Shown in pieces: positions 10,711 through 19,435 of a stretch of 38,082 nucleotides of DNA. The notes under the pieces were generated by a model. The model was not told the DNA's origin. It did no database searches and was given only the letters and a program-made list of their open reading frames with translations. Both the position numbers and the translations under genes were made by a program. The stretch lies in the NCBI RefSeq assembly GCF_000969415.1, contig NZ_JZEX01000118.1, positions 1 to 38,082 on the forward strand, in the 5' to 3' direction. The DNA comes from Devosia geojensis. GTDB lineage: Bacteria; Pseudomonadota; Alphaproteobacteria; Rhizobiales; Devosiaceae. How positions within the stretch are numbered: position 1 is the stretch's first letter; each line of letters opens with the position of its first letter.

Positions 10711-10732
10711 GAAGAAACCAGTGTTGGATAAA

Positions 10733-11332
10733 ATGACCAGAACGCTCGTCATCGACAACTACGACAGCTTTACCTACAACCTCGTCCACTACCTGGGCGA
10801 GCTCGGCGCCGACATCACCGTCCGGCGCAACGACAAGATCACCCTCGAGGAAATCGCGGCCATGGCGCCGCAGGCGATCCTGCTGTCGCCCGGCCCCTGC
10901 ACGCCCAACGAGGCGGGCGTGTGCCTCGCGCTCATCGACCGGTTCAAGAGCGAGGTGCCGATCCTCGGCGTCTGCCTCGGCCACCAGGCCATCGGCCAGG
11001 CCATGGGCGGCGAGGTGATCCGCGCGCCGAGCCTGATGCACGGCAAGACGAGCCGCATCACCCACACCGGCAAGGGCGTGTTCCGCGGCCTCAATTCCGG
11101 CTTCGAGGCGACCCGTTACCACTCGCTGACCGTCAAGCCCGAGACGCTGCCCGATATGCTCGAAGTGACCGCCACCAGCGACGACGGCGTCATCATGGGC
11201 CTGCAGCATAGGACATTGCCGCTCCACGGCGTGCAGTTCCACCCGGAGAGCATCGCGTCCGAGAACGGGCATGCGCTCCTGCAGAACTTCCTCAACATCG
11301 CCCGCGACTTCAACCTCGGAAAGGCCGCGTGA
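10733..11332 (+). CDS. trpG: Anthranilate synthase component II (glutamine amidotransferase)
   Basis: TrpG hydrolyses glutamine and passes ammonia to TrpE. It is a 199-residue class I amidotransferase: [20 protein letters not shown] at the N-terminus, [11 protein letters not shown], the nucleophile Cys81 in [11 protein letters not shown], and the His170/Glu172 pair in [10 protein letters not shown]. The ATG at 10733 is the family start. An in-frame extension to 10655 would translate the repeat just upstream into an [13 protein letters not shown] peptide and is rejected. No strong SD is visible (TTGGATAAA). The gene may also serve p-aminobenzoate synthesis, as some TrpG proteins do; nothing here shows it. 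Its TGA overlaps the trpD ATG by one base, which implies translational coupling. Confidence 0.97.
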   Translation: MTRTLVIDNYDSFTYNLVHYLGELGADITVRRNDKITLEEIAAMAPQAILLSPGPCTPNEAGVCLALIDRFKSEVPILGVCLGHQAIGQAMGGEVIRAPSLMHGKTSRITHTGKGVFRGLNSGFEATRYHSLTVKPETLPDMLEVTATSDDGVIMGLQHRTLPLHGVQFHPESIASENGHALLQNFLNIARDFNLGKAA

Positions 11333-12342
11333 TGGAGATCAAGGCAGCGCTGGCAAAGATCGCCCAGCACGAGGACCTCACCGGCGAGGAAATGCGCGGG
11401 GTCATTACCCGGATCATGGACGGGGAAGGAACGCCGAGCCAGATCGGCGCCTTTCTCATGGGCATGCGGGTCAAGGGTGAGACGGTGGGCGAGATCGCCG
11501 CCGCCGTCTCGATCCTGCGGGCCAAGATGGTGCCGGTCGAGGCGCCCGCGGGCGCCATCGACATCGTCGGCACCGGCGGCGACGGCGTCGGCACGCTCAA
11601 CATCTCGACGGCCAGCTGCATTGTCGTCGCGGCAGCCGGAGTGCCCGTCGCCAAGCACGGCAACCGGGCGCTCTCCTCCAAATCCGGCGCGGCGCAGGTG
11701 ATCGAGGCGCTGGGGGTCAAGACCGATATCGGGCCGGACGCCATCGCCAAGTGCCTCAACGAAGTGGGCATCGGCTTCATGTTCGCCCCCCAGCACCACC
11801 CTGCCCTCAAGCATGTGGGGCCTGCGCGCATGGAGATCGGCGTCAGGACCATGTTCAACCTGCTGGGGCCGCAGGCGAACCCGGCGAGCGTGCGCCGCTA
11901 CGTCCTCGGAGTCTATGACAAGCACTGGGTCGAGCCGGTCGCGGCCGCGCTCCTCGCCAACCGGGCGGAGAAGGCCTGGGTCGTTCATGGCAGCGACGGG
12001 CTCGACGAGCTTTCGATCAGCGGGCCGACATTCGTTGCGCAGATCGCCAACGGGGACCTGCGGAGCTTCGAGGTGACGCCGGAGGACGCGGGGCTGCAGC
12101 GCTCGCCGCTCGCCGGTATCCTCGGTGGTGACCCGCAGCACAATGCGGGAAGGCTGCGCGCCCTGCTCGATGGCGAGACCGGGGCGTATCGCGACATCGT
12201 GCTCCTCAACAGCGCCGCTGCGTTCGTGGTTGCCGACCGGGTCAACGACCTCAAGGCCGGCGCGACGCTCGCGGCCGACATGATCGACAGCGGCAAGGCG
12301 CGCTCGACCCTGGAGCGCCTTGTCGCCCTTTCCAACGGATAG
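11332..12342 (+). CDS. trpD: Anthranilate phosphoribosyltransferase
   Basis: TrpD transfers phosphoribose from PRPP to anthranilate, step two of tryptophan synthesis. The protein has 336 residues, the family norm. The N-terminal helical domain ([20 protein letters not shown]) is followed by the PRPP/Mg loop [20 protein letters not shown] and by [32 protein letters not shown] and [17 protein letters not shown] are further family landmarks. The start is ATG 11332 with GGAAAGG about seven bases upstream; a GTG at 11329 directly before it is also possible. The ATG shares a base with the trpG stop, so the two are coupled. trpC starts five bases after the stop. Confidence 0.97.
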   Translation: MEIKAALAKIAQHEDLTGEEMRGVITRIMDGEGTPSQIGAFLMGMRVKGETVGEIAAAVSILRAKMVPVEAPAGAIDIVGTGGDGVGTLNISTASCIVVAAAGVPVAKHGNRALSSKSGAAQVIEALGVKTDIGPDAIAKCLNEVGIGFMFAPQHHPALKHVGPARMEIGVRTMFNLLGPQANPASVRRYVLGVYDKHWVEPVAAALLANRAEKAWVVHGSDGLDELSISGPTFVAQIANGDLRSFEVTPEDAGLQRSPLAGILGGDPQHNAGRLRALLDGETGAYRDIVLLNSAAAFVVADRVNDLKAGATLAADMIDSGKARSTLERLVALSNG

Positions 12343-12347
12343 AAGTG

Positions 12348-13157
12348 ATGACCGATATCCTCAAACAGATCGAGGCCTACAAGCGCGAGGAAATCGCCGC
12401 GGCCAAATCCATGCGGCCCTGGGCGGAGGTGGTGGCGCAGGCCCACGACCAGACGCCGCCGCGCGGCTTCGTCAAGGCGATCAAGGCCAAGCGCACGGCC
12501 AAGGAGTTCGCGCTCATCGCCGAAGTGAAGAAGGCGAGCCCCTCCAAGGGCCTCATCCGGCCGGACTTCAACCCGGCCGAGATCGCCCGCTGCTACGAGC
12601 TCGCCGGCGCCGCCTGCCTGTCGGTCCTCACCGACCGGCCGTCCTTCCAGGGGTCGCCCAGCTACCTCATCGAGGCGCGGGCGGCGACGCAGCTGCCGGT
12701 CCTGCGCAAGGACTTCCTGTTCGAGACCTACCAGGTGGCGGAAGCGCGCGCCTGGGGGGCGGACTGCATCCTCATCATCCTTGCCGCCGTCGGCGACGAT
12801 GCGGCGCGGTACCTGCTCGATGCCGCCGCCGAATGGGGCATGGATGCACTGGTGGAAGTGCACGACCAGCTCGAGCTCGACCGTGCGCTGGCGCTCGACG
12901 CCGACTTCATCGGCATCAACAACCGGAACCTGCGCACCTTCGAGACGCGGCTCGAGACATCCATCGACCTCGCCGTCGGCGTGCCGCCGGGCAAGCTTCT
13001 CGTTTCCGAGAGCGGCATCATGGGCGACGAGCACCTGCGCCGGCTGGAGCGCGAAGCGGGCATCGGCGTGTTCCTCGTCGGCGAGAGCCTGATGCGCCAG
13101 CCTGACGTCGTCGCCGCGACCCGCGCCCTCCTCGAGGGCGAGAAGGTTCCCGGCTGA
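12348..13157 (+). CDS. trpC: Indole-3-glycerol phosphate synthase
   Basis: TrpC closes the indole ring: carboxyphenylamino-deoxyribulose phosphate goes to indole-3-glycerol phosphate. It is a 269-residue single-function TIM barrel. [20 protein letters not shown] has the catalytic Lys and the phosphate-site region; [36 protein letters not shown] and LLVSESGI are the following strand motifs. There is no fused TrpF domain, and trpF is not in this window. The start is ATG 12348 with GGATAGAAG ahead; GTG 12345 is an alternative. Its TGA overlaps the moaC ATG by one base. trpGDC followed by moaC and moeA is a common alphaproteobacterial arrangement. Confidence 0.97.
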   Translation: MTDILKQIEAYKREEIAAAKSMRPWAEVVAQAHDQTPPRGFVKAIKAKRTAKEFALIAEVKKASPSKGLIRPDFNPAEIARCYELAGAACLSVLTDRPSFQGSPSYLIEARAATQLPVLRKDFLFETYQVAEARAWGADCILIILAAVGDDAARYLLDAAAEWGMDALVEVHDQLELDRALALDADFIGINNRNLRTFETRLETSIDLAVGVPPGKLLVSESGIMGDEHLRRLEREAGIGVFLVGESLMRQPDVVAATRALLEGEKVPG

Positions 13158-13642
13158 TGACAACGCCCACGCTCACGCATCTCGACGAGCAGGGCCAGGC
13201 GCAGATGGTGGATGTCGGCGGCAAGGCCGCGACCCGCCGCCGGGCGGTCGCGGAGGCTTTCGTCATCGCCCAGCCGGAGACGATCGCCGCGATCACCGGG
13301 GGAACGCTGAAGAAGGGCGATGCCCTCGCCGTCGCCCGCATCGCCGGCATCATGGCGGCCAAGAAGACGTCCGAGCTCATTCCGCTCTGCCATCCTATCG
13401 CGCTGACCAAGGTGACGGTCGAGATCGAGCCAGTACGAGATACAGGCACCCTGCATGTCGTCGCGACGGCCGAGACTGTCGGGCAGACCGGCGTCGAGAT
13501 GGAGGCCTTGACGGCCGCTTCGGTTGCCGCGCTGACGCTCTACGACATGGCCAAGGCCATCGACCGGGCGATGGCCGTCACCGATCTGCGGCTCGTCGAG
13601 AAGAGCGGCGGCAAGTCGGGCGACTACGTGCGCGCGCCATGA
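13157..13642 (+). CDS. moaC: Cyclic pyranopterin monophosphate synthase MoaC
   Basis: MoaC, with MoaA, converts GTP to cyclic pyranopterin monophosphate, the first step of molybdenum cofactor synthesis. The protein has 161 residues. Landmarks are [60 protein letters not shown] with MAKAIDRAM, and the C-terminal KSGGKSGDY loop. The conserved Lys and Asp residues of the active site lie within these motifs. It is coupled by a one-base overlap to trpC and by a four-base ATGA overlap to moeA. Expression is therefore likely tied to the trp genes, although the pathways are unrelated. Confidence 0.97.
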   Translation: MTTPTLTHLDEQGQAQMVDVGGKAATRRRAVAEAFVIAQPETIAAITGGTLKKGDALAVARIAGIMAAKKTSELIPLCHPIALTKVTVEIEPVRDTGTLHVVATAETVGQTGVEMEALTAASVAALTLYDMAKAIDRAMAVTDLRLVEKSGGKSGDYVRAP

Positions 13643-14847
13643 GCCTGCTTCCTGTCGACGAGGCGCTCACCCGCATTCTTGCCCGCGTGCCGCCGGTGCG
13701 CGCCGAGCTGGTGCCGCTTGCAAAGGCCAGCGGAAGGGTACTCGCCGCGCCGCTCGTCGCCGACCACAACCAGCCTCCGTTCGACGCCAGCGCCATGGAC
13801 GGCTACGCCGTTCGCGCCGCCGACATCGTCGACGAGCACCGGCTCGAAATCGTCGGCGTCTCGCAGGCCGGCGCGGGCTATGACGGAACCATCGGTCGGG
13901 GCCAATGCGTGCGCATCTTCACCGGCGCTCCCGTGCCTCCCGGCGCCGATGCGGTCATCATGCAGGAGGAAGCGACCGTCGAGGGGAACCTGGTCCGCTT
14001 CTCCGACCGGCCGAAGCCCGGCCGCAGCATCCGCCCTATCGGCAACGACTTCGCCGCCGGGCAGGCGCTGCTGCCGGCCGGCACGCTGATGACCCCGTTC
14101 GGCCTCGCGCTCGCCGCCGCTGCCAACCGCGCGCAGCTCAGCGTCGCCGAGCGGCCGGCGGTCGCCGTCCTCGCGACTGGCGACGAGCTGGTAGAGCCCG
14201 GCACGCCGCTCTCGTCCGGCCAGATCGTCGCCTCCAACAGCTACGGCCTCGTTCCCCTGCTTTCCCCTTATGCGCGCGAGGTCACCGACCACGGCATCGT
14301 CCCCGACGACCGGGCCGCCCTCGCCGAGCGCCTTGACGCCATCTTCGCCGCGGAACCGGACGTGCTCGTCACCACCGGCGGCGCCAGCGTCGGCGACCAC
14401 GATATCGTGCAGGAGATCCTGAAGAGCCTCGGCGTCGAGGTGGATTTCTGGCGGATCAACATGCGGCCGGGCAAGCCGCTGATGTTCGGCACGCACGGCA
14501 GGACACTGGTCTTCGGCCTGCCGGGCAATCCGGTCTCGGCGATGGTCACGGCCACCGTCTTCATCAAGCCGGCGCTGCGGCAATGGCTGGGCTATGCCCA
14601 TCCGCGCGGCGCGACCCTGCGTCTGCCGCTCGCCGCCCCTACCCCGCCCAACAGCGGCCGCCGCCACTTCATGCGCGCGCAGCTCGTCGTAACCGAGGGG
14701 ACGAGCGCGGCGCTGCCGATCCTCGAGACCGACAGCGGGCACACCTCGTCGCTCGCGCAGGCCGATCTGCTGATCGTCCAGCCGGAGAACGATCCCGGCC
14801 AGGTGACCGGAACGATCGTCGAGGCGTTGCCGCTCGACGGATTTTGA
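13639..14847 (+). CDS. moeA: Molybdopterin molybdotransferase MoeA
   Basis: MoeA inserts molybdate into adenylylated molybdopterin, the last common step of molybdenum cofactor synthesis. It has 402 residues, as is usual. The N-terminal region has [16 protein letters not shown]. The middle reads [20 protein letters not shown] and [20 protein letters not shown]. The MogA-like domain has [37 protein letters not shown] and [13 protein letters not shown]. The C-terminal beta-barrel domain follows from about residue 330. The start overlaps moaC by four bases. A hairpin with a short T run follows, and then the SOS-controlled lexA promoter begins. Confidence 0.97.
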   Translation: MSLLPVDEALTRILARVPPVRAELVPLAKASGRVLAAPLVADHNQPPFDASAMDGYAVRAADIVDEHRLEIVGVSQAGAGYDGTIGRGQCVRIFTGAPVPPGADAVIMQEEATVEGNLVRFSDRPKPGRSIRPIGNDFAAGQALLPAGTLMTPFGLALAAAANRAQLSVAERPAVAVLATGDELVEPGTPLSSGQIVASNSYGLVPLLSPYAREVTDHGIVPDDRAALAERLDAIFAAEPDVLVTTGGASVGDHDIVQEILKSLGVEVDFWRINMRPGKPLMFGTHGRTLVFGLPGNPVSAMVTATVFIKPALRQWLGYAHPRGATLRLPLAAPTPPNSGRRHFMRAQLVVTEGTSAALPILETDSGHTSSLAQADLLIVQPENDPGQVTGTIVEALPLDGF

Positions 14848-14862
14848 CATCGCTTCGTGGTT

Positions 14863-14908
14863 GGGGCCGATTTTATTCAAATGTTGCAAACTGTCGGCCC
14901 CGATTTTA
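14863..14908 (+). terminator. Possible weak terminator after moeA
   Basis: GGGGCCGA (14863-14870) pairs perfectly with TCGGCCCC (14894-14901), followed by GATTTTAAT. The 23-base loop is long and the T run short, so termination may be incomplete and some transcripts may reach lexA. Confidence 0.45.
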
Positions 14909-14937
14909 ATGCCGGTAACGCGATGTTCACGCCTCTA

Positions 14938-14966
14938 TTGCAGAACATAACTGGAACACGTACTAT
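14938..14966 (+). promoter_or_regulatory. lexA promoter
   Basis: TTGCAG (14938-14943) and TACTAT (14961-14966) are 17 bases apart, the optimal spacing for a housekeeping sigma factor. The predicted start site would fall near 14973. One LexA box lies in the spacer and a second covers the predicted start site, an arrangement suited to repression. Confidence 0.65.
14943..14957. promoter_or_regulatory. LexA operator (SOS box) 1
   Basis: GAAC (14943-14946), seven bases, GAAC (14954-14957). This is exactly the alphaproteobacterial LexA target GTTC-N7-GTTC read on the opposite strand. It sits between the -35 and -10 elements of the lexA promoter. Confidence 0.88.
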
Positions 14967-14967
14967 C

Positions 14968-14982
14968 GTTCAGTCTTTGTTC
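14968..14982. promoter_or_regulatory. LexA operator (SOS box) 2
   Basis: GTTC (14968-14971), seven bases, GTTC (14979-14982), a perfect alphaproteobacterial SOS box directly downstream of the -10 element. It is oriented opposite to box 1, with centres 25 bases apart. The two together imply autoregulation of lexA. Confidence 0.88.
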
Positions 14983-15005
14983 TGATTCCGGCTCGAGGGG
15001 CACCG

Positions 15006-15725
15006 ATGCTGACGCGCAAACAACATGAACTCCTGATGTTCATCCACGAGCGGATGAAGGAGAGCGGCATTCCTCCCTCGTTCGACGAGATGAAGGAAGC
15101 CCTTGATCTGGCATCGAAATCCGGCATCCACCGGCTGATCACCGCGCTCGAGGAGCGCGGCTTCATCCGGCGCCTGCCCAACCGGGCCCGCGCGCTCGAG
15201 GTGGTCAAGCTCCCGGATTCGATGAACCCGTCCCTCGGCGGACGCAAGGCGCGGTTCGAGCCGAGCGTCATCGAGGGCAATCTCGGGCGCGTCGCGGCCC
15301 CTCCGCCCCGCTCCGAAACTTCAGGGGACAGCGATAGCGGCCGGCCGGTCTCCGTGCCGGTCATGGGGCGCATCGCGGCGGGCGTGCCGATCGAGGCGAT
15401 CCAGACGCACTCGCATACCATCGCCGTGCCTCCGGAAATGCTGGGCGCTGGCGAGCACTTCGCCCTCGAGGTGCGCGGCGACTCGATGATCGAGGCCGGC
15501 ATCTTCGACGGCGATACGGTGCTGATCAAGAAGCAGGATTCGGCCGGTACCGGCGACATCGTCGTCGCTCTCGTCGATGACGAGGAAGCAACGCTCAAGC
15601 GCCTGCGCCGGCGCGGCAATTCCATCGCGCTCGAGGCCGCGAACCCGGCCTACGAAACCCGCATCTTCGGGCCCGAGCGGGTCAAGGTTCAAGGCCGGCT
15701 TGTCGGCCTTTTGAGGAAATACTGA
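15006..15725 (+). CDS. lexA: SOS-response repressor LexA (self-cleaving)
   Basis: LexA represses DNA-damage genes and cleaves itself when RecA is activated. It has 239 residues, in the usual alphaproteobacterial range. Residues 1-65 are a winged helix: [20 protein letters not shown], the recognition region [20 protein letters not shown], and [12 protein letters not shown] linker of about 50 residues follows. The cleavage site is Ala125-Gly126 in [12 protein letters not shown]. The S24 peptidase dyad is Ser160 ([11 protein letters not shown]) and Lys198 (EEATLKRL). The ATG at 15006 has GAGGGG just upstream. Two perfect SOS boxes lie in its promoter. The gene is followed by a strong bidirectional hairpin. 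Confidence 0.98.
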   Translation: MLTRKQHELLMFIHERMKESGIPPSFDEMKEALDLASKSGIHRLITALEERGFIRRLPNRARALEVVKLPDSMNPSLGGRKARFEPSVIEGNLGRVAAPPPRSETSGDSDSGRPVSVPVMGRIAAGVPIEAIQTHSHTIAVPPEMLGAGEHFALEVRGDSMIEAGIFDGDTVLIKKQDSAGTGDIVVALVDDEEATLKRLRRRGNSIALEAANPAYETRIFGPERVKVQGRLVGLLRKY

Positions 15726-15755
15726 TCCCCGTCGCGCGTTCGGTTGGATTCGTTA

Positions 15756-15784
15756 ATAGGGCCGCTCCTTGAGAGCGGCCCTAT
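15756..15784. terminator. Bidirectional terminator between lexA and the dehydratase gene
   Basis: ATAGGGCCGCTC (15756-15767) and GAGCGGCCCTAT (15773-15784) form a perfect 12-bp stem with a 5-base loop. It lies between two convergent stops (15725 and 15798). The T run after the stem is short on both strands (CTGTTT on plus), but the stem is very stable. Confidence 0.75.
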
Positions 15785-15797
15785 CTGTTTGCACCGA

Positions 15798-17627
15798 TCA
15801 GTGATTGTCGCGCGGGATGCCGTTGGTCTGGGCGATCCGCTGGTAGGCGACGGCGGGTTTGAGCACGGCGCCGTTGCCGAGCTGGTCGACGATGCCGCGC
15901 TGGATTTCCTGCCAGGGGGTCTGGTGGGCCGGGAACTTGTAGCCGCCGGATTCGGCGAGCTCCTGCCGGCGCTTGGCGACCTCCTCGTCGGATATGAGGA
16001 TGTTGGCCTCACCCTTGTTGAGGTCGATGCGCACGCGGTCGCCGGTCCGCAGGATGGCGAGATTGCCGCCGGCAGCTGCTTCGGGAGACGCGTTGAGGAT
16101 CGAGGGCGAGCCCGACGTGCCCGACTGGCGTCCGTCGCCGATGCAGGCAAGCGAGGTCACGCCCTTCTTGATGAGGTAGTCGGGCGGCCGCATATTGACC
16201 ACCTCGGCGGCGCCGGGGTAGCCGATGGGCCCTGCCCCGCGCATGAAGAGCAGCGTGTGCTCATCGATGTCGAGGGACGGATCGTCGATGCGGTGGTGGT
16301 AGTCCTCCGGCCCGTCGAACACCACGGCCTTGCCTTCGAAGGCGTTGGGGTCGTTCGGATCGGAGAGATACCGCTCGCGGAATTCCGGGCTGACGACGCT
16401 GGTCTTCATGATGGCGTTGTCGAAGAGGTTGCCGCGCAGCACGAGGAAGCCGGCCTCGGCCTTCAGCGGATCGGCGAACGGCCGGATGACCTTGGGGTCC
16501 TGGATCGCGGTGTGGCGGCAGTTCTCGCCGATGGTCTTTCCGTTGACGGTCGGCGCGTTCTCGTGGATGAGGCCCTCCTTCATCAGCTCGTTGACGACGG
16601 CCGGAACGCCACCGGCATGGTAATAGTCCTCGCCGAGGTATTCGCCGGCCGGCTGCAGGTTGACCAGCAGCGGCACCTTGTGGCCGTGCGCCTGCCATTC
16701 GTCGATATTGAGGTCGACGCCGATATGGCGGGCGATGGCGTTGATGTGGATCGGCGCGTTGGTCGATCCGCCGATGGCCGAGTTGACGACGATGGCGTTG
16801 AGGAAGTTGTCCTTAGTGAGGATGTCGGAGGGCTTCAGGTCCTCGTGTACCATTTCGACAATGCGCTTGCCGGTGCGGTAGGAAATTTCCTGACGGTCGC
16901 GATAGGGCGCGGGAATGGCGGCGGAGCCCGGAAGCTGCATGCCGAGCGCCTCGGCCAGCGAATTCATGGTCGTCGCCGTGCCCATGGTGTTGCAGTAGCC
17001 GGTCGAGGGCGCCGAGGAGGCGACGAGCTCGATGAACTGCTCGTAACCGATCTCGCCGGCCGCCATCATCTGGCGCGCCTTCCAGACGATCGTGCCCGAG
17101 CCCGTGCGTTCGCCGCGATGCCAGCCGTTGAGCATCGGGCCGACGGAAAGGGCGATGGCGGGGATGTTGACGGTCGCAGCGCCCATCAGCATGCCGGGCG
17201 TGGTCTTGTCGCAGCCGATGGTCAGGACGACGCCGTCGAGCGGATAGCCGTAGAGCACCTCGACGAGGCCGAGATAGGCGAGGTTGCGGTCGAGCCCCGC
17301 GGTCGGGCGCTTGCCGGTCTCCTGGATGGGGTGTACGGGGAACTCGATTGCGATACCGCCAGCCTCGCGGATCCCCTCGCGCACGCGCTCGGCAAGCACG
17401 ATGTGGTGGCGGTTGCAGGGAGAGAGGTCCGATCCGGTCTGGGCGATGCCGATGATGGGCTTGCCGGACTGCAGCTCCTCGCGCGAGACGCCGTAGTTCA
17501 TGTAGCGCTCGAGATAGAGCGCGGTCATGTCCGGGTTGTCCGGATTGTCGAACCATGCGCGCGAGCGCAGTTTTTTGGGCGCAACCGATTGCCCGTTCGC
17601 GGGAACGTCGGCCTTGCTTGCAGTCAT
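15798..17627 (-). CDS. IlvD/Edd-family sugar-acid dehydratase (closest by memory to D-xylonate dehydratase)
   Basis: A 609-residue Fe-S dehydratase that removes water from an aldonate to give a 2-keto-3-deoxy acid. Cluster ligands are Cys71 (LSPCNRHH), Cys139 ([10 protein letters not shown], with Lys141 next to the metal site) and Cys212 ([12 protein letters not shown]). The catalytic serine region is [13 protein letters not shown]. Motifs such as [36 protein letters not shown] and [16 protein letters not shown] closely resemble Caulobacter XylD as I remember it. The neighbours, however, are a KDGal-type kinase and aldolase, which suggests galactonate, arabonate or fuconate as substrate instead. 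The ATG at 17627 has GAGG nine bases ahead; GTG 17642 is the alternative. The gene is divergent from the kinase gene, with inverted repeats in the shared upstream region. Branched-chain IlvD function is unlikely. Confidence 0.88.
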   Translation of the reverse strand: MTASKADVPANGQSVAPKKLRSRAWFDNPDNPDMTALYLERYMNYGVSREELQSGKPIIGIAQTGSDLSPCNRHHIVLAERVREGIREAGGIAIEFPVHPIQETGKRPTAGLDRNLAYLGLVEVLYGYPLDGVVLTIGCDKTTPGMLMGAATVNIPAIALSVGPMLNGWHRGERTGSGTIVWKARQMMAAGEIGYEQFIELVASSAPSTGYCNTMGTATTMNSLAEALGMQLPGSAAIPAPYRDRQEISYRTGKRIVEMVHEDLKPSDILTKDNFLNAIVVNSAIGGSTNAPIHINAIARHIGVDLNIDEWQAHGHKVPLLVNLQPAGEYLGEDYYHAGGVPAVVNELMKEGLIHENAPTVNGKTIGENCRHTAIQDPKVIRPFADPLKAEAGFLVLRGNLFDNAIMKTSVVSPEFRERYLSDPNDPNAFEGKAVVFDGPEDYHHRIDDPSLDIDEHTLLFMRGAGPIGYPGAAEVVNMRPPDYLIKKGVTSLACIGDGRQSGTSGSPSILNASPEAAAGGNLAILRTGDRVRIDLNKGEANILISDEEVAKRRQELAESGGYKFPAHQTPWQEIQRGIVDQLGNGAVLKPAVAYQRIAQTNGIPRDNH

Positions 17628-17706
17628 CGGATGTATCCTCACGTCATGCCGCCGGGCGCGGCAACCTCCTCAAGATAGGCTCTTCTAGCCCGGCGAGGAG
17701 CCCCAA

Positions 17707-17752
17707 GGAAACAGATTTTGTTCCGGATTTCAAAGTTTGCGATACAAATCCG
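17707..17752. promoter_or_regulatory. Candidate operator region between the divergent sugar-acid genes
   Basis: Two overlapping symmetric elements are visible in the 260-base divergent gap. GGAAACAGATTTTGTTCC (17707-17724) is an imperfect palindrome. CGGATTT (17724-17730) pairs perfectly with AAATCCG (17746-17752) across 15 bases. The local sequence is unusually AT-rich for this genome. They could bind an IclR- or GntR-type sugar-acid regulator, but none is encoded nearby. Confidence 0.45.
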
Positions 17753-17812
17753 AAAAACGGGTTCATGAGGCGGGCCCCTCTCTCATCTTAGGCTCCTCAT
17801 CCCGATAACATC

Positions 17813-17841
17813 TTGGACCGATTCGCCCGGATCGGTTATGT
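17813..17841 (+). promoter_or_regulatory. Candidate promoter for the kinase-aldolase-lactonase genes
   Basis: TTGGAC (17813-17818) and TTATGT (17836-17841) are separated by 17 bases and lie 47 bases before the TTG start at 17888. The spacer contains CCGAT and ATCGG as inverted arms (17818-17822 and 17831-17835), a possible repressor site. It was predicted by eye only. Confidence 0.45.
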
Positions 17842-17887
17842 GGAAGGGCGCGGCGCAAGGGGCGGCGCCGCGAACGAGGGGAAAGCG

Positions 17888-18808
17888 TTGAGTAGCCAGA
17901 CGAGTTGGATTGCGGTCGACTGGGGCACGTCGAACCTGCGGGCATGGGGTATCGGGCGAGATGGCTCGACGACCTTTTCGGCAAGTTCGGAAAAGGGCAT
18001 GGGCCGGCTCGAGCGGGAGCAGTATCCGGCGGCGCTGAGTGAAGTTATCGAGGCGCGCGCGAATGGGATCGAGACCGTCGATGTCCTGATCGCCGGTATG
18101 GCGGGCGCGCGGCAGGGGTGGCTGGAAGCCCCCTATCTCGATGCGCCGGCGGACCTGAGGGGGCTCTCGGCCGGGGCCGTTTCACCCTCGATGCCGAAAG
18201 AGTTCAGGGTGCGCATCCTGCCGGGCGTCTGCCAGAAATCTCCCGGCGCCGAGAACGTCATGCGCGGCGAGGAGACCCAGCTTCTGGGGCTCAGCCGCCT
18301 CATTCCCGGCTTCTCGGGGGTCGTGTGCATGCCCGGCACGCACTCGAAATGGGCGGTGCTCGACGGCGTGCGGCTCGAAAGCTTTGCCACCGCGATGACG
18401 GGCGAGCTCTATGAAGTGCTGCGGCAACACTCGGTGCTCCGTCACTCGCTCAACGGAAATCTCGACGGACCGGGGCGAGAGGAAGGCTTCCGCGAGGGGC
18501 TCGAGGCTGGCCTTTCCCACCCGGACCTGCTGACAGGAAACCTCTTCACCGTCCGGGCGGCATCCCTGCTCTCGGGCAAGGAGGCGGACTGGTGCGGCGG
18601 CTACCTTTCGGGGCTGCTCATCGGCAGCGAGATTGGCGGGCGTAAGGAGTGGGTCGGCAAGCAGGAGGTGCCGCTCATCGGCTCGCCTGGGCTCTGCGCG
18701 CTCTACACGCGCGCGATCGAGCAGCTCGGCGGCTCGGCGCGCACGATCGATGCCTCCGAGGCGATCCTCACCGGCCTCAAGGCCGCCCGCGAATTCGATT
18801 CCCACTAG
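17888..18808 (+). CDS. dgoK: 2-dehydro-3-deoxygalactonokinase (DgoK family)
   Basis: It phosphorylates a 2-keto-3-deoxy sugar acid (KDGal or KDG) with ATP to the 6-phosphate, the substrate of the aldolase that follows. It is a 306-residue actin-fold (ASKHA) kinase. WIAVDWGTSNLRAWGIG is the phosphate-1 loop, VLIAGMAGARQGWLEAPYL is a DgoK landmark, and VCMPGTHSKWAVLD is the phosphate-2 region. GYLSGLLIGSEI and LIGSPGLCALYTRAIE complete the ATP site. The start is TTG 17888, with GAGG seven bases ahead and the family N-terminus right after it. The longer version from 17813 would begin inside the predicted promoter. The aldolase gene starts 12 bases after the stop. Confidence 0.92.
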   Translation: MSSQTSWIAVDWGTSNLRAWGIGRDGSTTFSASSEKGMGRLEREQYPAALSEVIEARANGIETVDVLIAGMAGARQGWLEAPYLDAPADLRGLSAGAVSPSMPKEFRVRILPGVCQKSPGAENVMRGEETQLLGLSRLIPGFSGVVCMPGTHSKWAVLDGVRLESFATAMTGELYEVLRQHSVLRHSLNGNLDGPGREEGFREGLEAGLSHPDLLTGNLFTVRAASLLSGKEADWCGGYLSGLLIGSEIGGRKEWVGKQEVPLIGSPGLCALYTRAIEQLGGSARTIDASEAILTGLKAAREFDSH

Positions 18809-18820
18809 ACGGAGCGGCTC

Positions 18821-19435
18821 ATGTCCGAACACCGCCATATCATCGCGATCCTGCGCGGGATCACCCCGCAGGAAACCATCGCCGTGTGCGAAGCCCTGAT
18901 CGAGGCCGGCATCACGATGATCGAGGTGCCCCTCAACTCGCCCGATGCGCTGACCAGCATCGCACTCGCTTCCAGCGCCCTTTCGCAGCGGGCGCGGATC
19001 GGGGCGGGGACGGTGCTCAGCAAGAAGCAGGTGCGCGCGGTCGCCGAGGCGGGCGGCACGTTCATCGTTTCGCCGGACACCAACAAGGCGGTGATCGAGG
19101 AGACGGTCGAAGTCGGGCTGGGCTCCTATCCCGGTGTCTTCTCGCCGACCGACGCATTCCGCGCCATCCGCGCCGGGGCCACGGGCCTCAAGTTCTTCCC
19201 GGCCGAGGTGCTGGGACCCAAGGGGATCAAGGCGATGAAGGCGGTGCTGCCGCCGGAAATGCCGGTCTACGCAGTCGGCGGCGCGGCGCCGAACAATTTC
19301 GCCGAGCTCTTCGCGGCCGGATGCACGGGCTTCGGCCTCGGCAGCTATCTCTACAAGCCCGGCACGGAAGCTGAAGCCGTCGCCGAGCGGGCGCGGGCGG
19401 CTGTCGCGGCCTATGACGCGGGGAAGACGGCATGA
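18821..19435 (+). CDS. dgoA: 2-dehydro-3-deoxy-6-phosphogalactonate aldolase (KDPG/KDPGal family)
   Basis: It cleaves the 2-keto-3-deoxy-6-phospho acid to pyruvate and glyceraldehyde 3-phosphate. It is a 204-residue class I TIM-barrel aldolase. HIIAILRGITPQETI has the phosphate-site Arg, MIEVPLNSPD has the proton-relay Glu35, GAGTVLSKKQV follows, and Lys124 in GLKFFPAEVLG is the Schiff-base lysine. IEVPLNSP and the short N-terminus look more like KDPGal aldolase than glucose-type Eda, but the two cannot be separated firmly by eye. It sits between the matching kinase and lactonase genes and overlaps the latter by four bases (ATGA). The triose product feeds into the tpiA and eno steps encoded earlier in the window. 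Confidence 0.93.
   Translation: MSEHRHIIAILRGITPQETIAVCEALIEAGITMIEVPLNSPDALTSIALASSALSQRARIGAGTVLSKKQVRAVAEAGGTFIVSPDTNKAVIEETVEVGLGSYPGVFSPTDAFRAIRAGATGLKFFPAEVLGPKGIKAMKAVLPPEMPVYAVGGAAPNNFAELFAAGCTGFGLGSYLYKPGTEAEAVAERARAAVAAYDAGKTA

Noticed and set aside
10655..10732. Extended trpG start
   Set aside because: The added residues include an [13 protein letters not shown] peptide, which is a translated REP-like repeat, and TrpG proteins begin with the segment after 10733.
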